From assembly GCF_012927305.1 (NCBI RefSeq), contig NZ_JABBGH010000001.1, forward strand, positions 620,001 to 684,000: a stretch of DNA of 64,000 bases. The letters run 5' to 3'. This stretch comes from Hymenobacter polaris (GTDB lineage: Bacteria; Bacteroidota; Bacteroidia; Cytophagales; Hymenobacteraceae). Position numbers and translations under genes: made by a program. The notes below the pieces were generated by a model. That model had not been told where the DNA came from. It did no database searches and was given only the letters and a program-made list of their open reading frames with translations. Positions 62,360 to 64,000 of the stretch are shown here, in pieces (the first letter of the stretch is position 1; every line of letters starts with the position of its first letter).

Positions 62360-62589
62360 AGCAACGCGCCTTTTTTCGCCCACTGGCCCTAGGCCTGCTG
62401 CTGGCCGCCGGGGCCCTGCTGCCCGGCTGCGTGTCGGTGGCGGCCTACCAGAAGATGTACCTCAACGACGAAGACATGAAGCTGGCCACCCGCAAGGTGG
62501 AGGCGCCCGAAGTCAACTTCGAGAGCTACCGCGAGGGCGGGGCCGGCGCCAATGGCGGCAAAGTAGGGGGCGGCTGCGGCTGCAATTAA
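62356..62589 (+). CDS. DUF4266 lipoprotein with GGGCGCN tail
   Basis: A 77-aa protein. The lipobox is LLPGC (Cys25), so a lipoprotein. The short mature part VSVAAYQKMYLNDEDMKLAT and an ESYREGGAGANGG segment are typical of DUF4266. It ends in GGGCGCN with Cys74 and Cys76, a Cys-Gly-Cys tail that looks purposeful and family-conserved as far as I recall. It overlaps apbE by 4 bp and is followed at once by the DUF3570 gene. A redox or metal-cofactor role of the tail is inference. Confidence 0.88.
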   Translation: MKQRAFFRPLALGLLLAAGALLPGCVSVAAYQKMYLNDEDMKLATRKVEAPEVNFESYREGGAGANGGKVGGGCGCN

Positions 62590-62599
62590 GTGCTTGCTA

Positions 62600-63874
62600 G
62601 TGAAGATTATTCTAATTATTTTTAGCGTCCTGGCCGTGCCCCTGGCCGCTTTTGCCCAGGCCACTCCCACCCCCAACCGCCTCGACAACTCGGGGCTGGC
62701 GCCTAATGCCTCACAGTTGCCGACGCCGGCCCGCAACGGCGAAACGGAGGTGGATATTCTGGGTAGCTACTACCAGCAAAACGGCGACCACTCGGCCGTG
62801 GAGGGCGGCATTGGCAGCCAGCACCTGACCGACGTAGCGCCCACGATTTTGCTGAACGTGCCCCTGGACTCGACCACCCGCTTGGCCGCCAACGTGGGCA
62901 TCGACTACTACGCCTCGGCCTCGTCGGACAAGATTGACCAGGTGATGTCGTCACCCTCGGCGTCTGACGTGCGCTACCACGCCGACTTTGGGCTGGCCCG
63001 CGCGCTGGCCGACAAGCAAACCACCCTAGGGGCCGGCGCGGGCGTGTCGAAGGAGTACGATTATCTCTCGTTCAACCTGCTGGCTTCGTGGGCGCGCTCC
63101 TCGGCCGACGGTAACCGCCAGTTGGCGGTGACGGGCCAGGCATTTCTCGACCAAATCACGCTCATTACGCCGGCCGAGCTGCGGGTGGGCGGCACCCGCA
63201 ACCATAAGTACGGCACCGATAACCGCCAGAGCTTTACGCTGTCGCTAGTGTATGCGCAGGTGCTGGGCAAGCGCCTACAAGTCGCCCTCAGCGCCGAGCC
63301 CGTGGTGCAGCGCGGGCTGCTGAGCACGCCCTTTCAGCGGGTGTACTTCTTCGACTACGCGCCCGGCGGCCTGGAGCCCGGCGAGCTGGGCACGGCCAAA
63401 GCCGAGGTGCTGCCCCGCCTGCGCGTGAAGTACCCCGTCAGCTTGCGCCTCACCTACTACGCCACCGATTTGGTGCAGCTGCGCGGCTTCTACCGCTTCT
63501 ACAACGACAACTTCGGCATCCGGGCCCACACCCTGGAGCTGGAAACTCCGCTCAAGCTCACGCCCTTCTTTACGCTTTATCCCTTCTACCGCTACCACAC
63601 CCAAACGGCGGCCACCTACTTCGCGCCCTACCTGGTCCACTCCGTCGCCGACGAGTACTTCACCTCCGATTACGACCTATCGGCCTTCTCGGCCAATAAG
63701 TTTGGCCTTGGGTTTCGCTACGCGCCGCTCTACGGCCTCAGTCGTTTCAAAACCCCCTTCGGCGGCCGGGTGGCCAAGTTCAAGTCTCTGGATTTGCGCT
63801 ACGGCTACTACCGCCAAAGCACCGGCCTCACGGCCAACGTTGTGAGCGCCGACCTGTCCTTCGTGCTACCCTGA
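62600..63874 (+). CDS. DUF3570 outer-membrane beta-barrel protein
   Basis: A 424-aa protein. A GTG at 62600 opens a good signal peptide (MKIILIIFSVLAVPLAAFAQ); an in-frame TTG lies 6 bp upstream. DUF3570 features are NGETEVDILGSYYQQNGDHSAV (given in part) and DFGLARALADKQTTLGAG. Alternating Tyr/Phe strands end in VVSADLSFVLP, as expected for an outer-membrane barrel. It is the last gene of the thioredoxin-apbE-DUF4266 operon, 10 bp after DUF4266. Together these suggest an envelope redox or export system, function unknown. Confidence 0.88.
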   Translation: MKIILIIFSVLAVPLAAFAQATPTPNRLDNSGLAPNASQLPTPARNGETEVDILGSYYQQNGDHSAVEGGIGSQHLTDVAPTILLNVPLDSTTRLAANVGIDYYASASSDKIDQVMSSPSASDVRYHADFGLARALADKQTTLGAGAGVSKEYDYLSFNLLASWARSSADGNRQLAVTGQAFLDQITLITPAELRVGGTRNHKYGTDNRQSFTLSLVYAQVLGKRLQVALSAEPVVQRGLLSTPFQRVYFFDYAPGGLEPGELGTAKAEVLPRLRVKYPVSLRLTYYATDLVQLRGFYRFYNDNFGIRAHTLELETPLKLTPFFTLYPFYRYHTQTAATYFAPYLVHSVADEYFTSDYDLSAFSANKFGLGFRYAPLYGLSRFKTPFGGRVAKFKSLDLRYGYYRQSTGLTANVVSADLSFVLP

Positions 63875-63879
63875 CTTGA

Positions 63880-63920
63880 GTTAGGAGTTATGAATAACTC
63901 CTAACTTTTAATTCCTAACT
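63880..63920. repeat. GTTAGGAGTTA inverted and direct repeat
   Basis: GTTAGGAGTTA (63880-63890) pairs with TAACTCCTAAC (63895-63905); a further CCTAACT follows at about 63914-63920. It fills the short gap before the next gene and is typical of the small AT-rich intergenic words in this window. Confidence 0.65.
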
Positions 63921-63924
63921 CCCC

Positions 63925-64000
63925 ATGACCCCCGCCACCGTTGCCCCGCCCGAAAAGCACCTGACCAGCTCGGCCGTGCTTCAGGATATTGTGATTGGCT
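63925..64000 (+). CDS. Start of a VIT1/CCC1-family transporter gene
   Basis: The frame from the ATG at 63925 runs off the end of the window after 25 codons: MTPATVAPPEKHLTSSAVLQ then DIVIG. The segment HLTSSAVLQDIVIG resembles the beginning of VIT1/CCC1-type iron/manganese transporters, which continue with (L/M)xDGLTVPFALAAGLSG. The identification rests on this short stretch only. Confidence 0.6.
   Translation, partial: MTPATVAPPEKHLTSSAVLQDIVIG

Noticed and set aside
1..64000. CRISPR arrays, tRNA or rRNA genes
   Set aside because: No spaced direct repeats of CRISPR type and no tRNA- or rRNA-like sequence were seen on reading through the gaps; a covariance-model search would be the decisive test.

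Overview
The window looks like chromosomal DNA of a high-GC Bacteroidota, most like Hymenobacter (Cytophagales). The markers are a large secreted protein with a C-terminal type IX secretion (T9SS) sorting domain, a Wzi-type capsule protein, Bacteroidota-type porins, Bacteroidota -7 boxes (TAnnTTTG) close upstream of several genes, almost no Shine-Dalgarno sequences, and the typical Cytophagales DUF4266/DUF3570 cluster. The species call is inference. There are no rRNA or tRNA genes, CRISPR arrays or complete insertion sequences. Most of the window is ordinary core genome at roughly 64% GC, broken by AT-rich intergenic hairpins and one AT-rich accessory segment (about 28.5-31.2 kb).

Layout. 0-5.3 kb (mostly minus strand): 5' part of miaB, a 232-bp palindromic element, a TPR protein, and an operon of a SMUG2-like uracil-DNA glycosylase, a Nif3-like protein and a coiled-coil zinc-ribbon protein. 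5.4-14 kb (plus): lpxK, a putative porin, miaE, a Wzi-like capsule protein, tsaE and an alanine-dehydrogenase-like gene. 15-24.5 kb: a compact carbon-uptake region with an IS1-InsA-like DNA-binding protein, a porin, an MHS-family transporter, a small membrane protein, a sodium/solute symporter fused to a histidine kinase, a receiver-only response regulator and acetyl-CoA synthetase. This resembles the acetate-switch (CrbS-type) systems of Proteobacteria. 24.6-28.4 kb (minus): DinB-like protein, fumarylacetoacetase, a NifU C-terminal domain protein and an Mrp ATPase.

28.5-31.2 kb is the main accessory island: a 72-aa PID-CTERM protein, a single-protein exosortase and its partner membrane protein, then a relic of the 5' end of mrp and a decayed DUF6985-like gene. 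31.2-47.8 kb is mixed: GH2 glycosidase, FAD oxidoreductase, ABM monooxygenase, M20 and P1 peptidases, ankyrin protein, DUF4159 protein, RtcB-like ligase, RsmE, M48 protease, a T9SS cargo protein and a Lon-substrate-binding-domain protein.

47.8-58 kb is a heavy-metal efflux and stress locus: a His-rich secreted protein, a CzcA-type RND pump fused to a TolC-like outer-membrane channel, its adaptor, a PepSY-like protein, a histidine kinase/OmpR-type regulator pair, and an exported Dps. Three upstream regions in this locus carry an 11-bp-phased TTAAG direct repeat, a candidate binding site of the local regulator. 58.2-64 kb holds a large catalase, then a tightly packed thioredoxin/ApbE/DUF4266/DUF3570 operon and the start of a VIT1/CCC1-type transporter gene.

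Across the whole window the palindrome CCTAGG is several-fold more frequent than base composition predicts, in genes as well as in hairpins.
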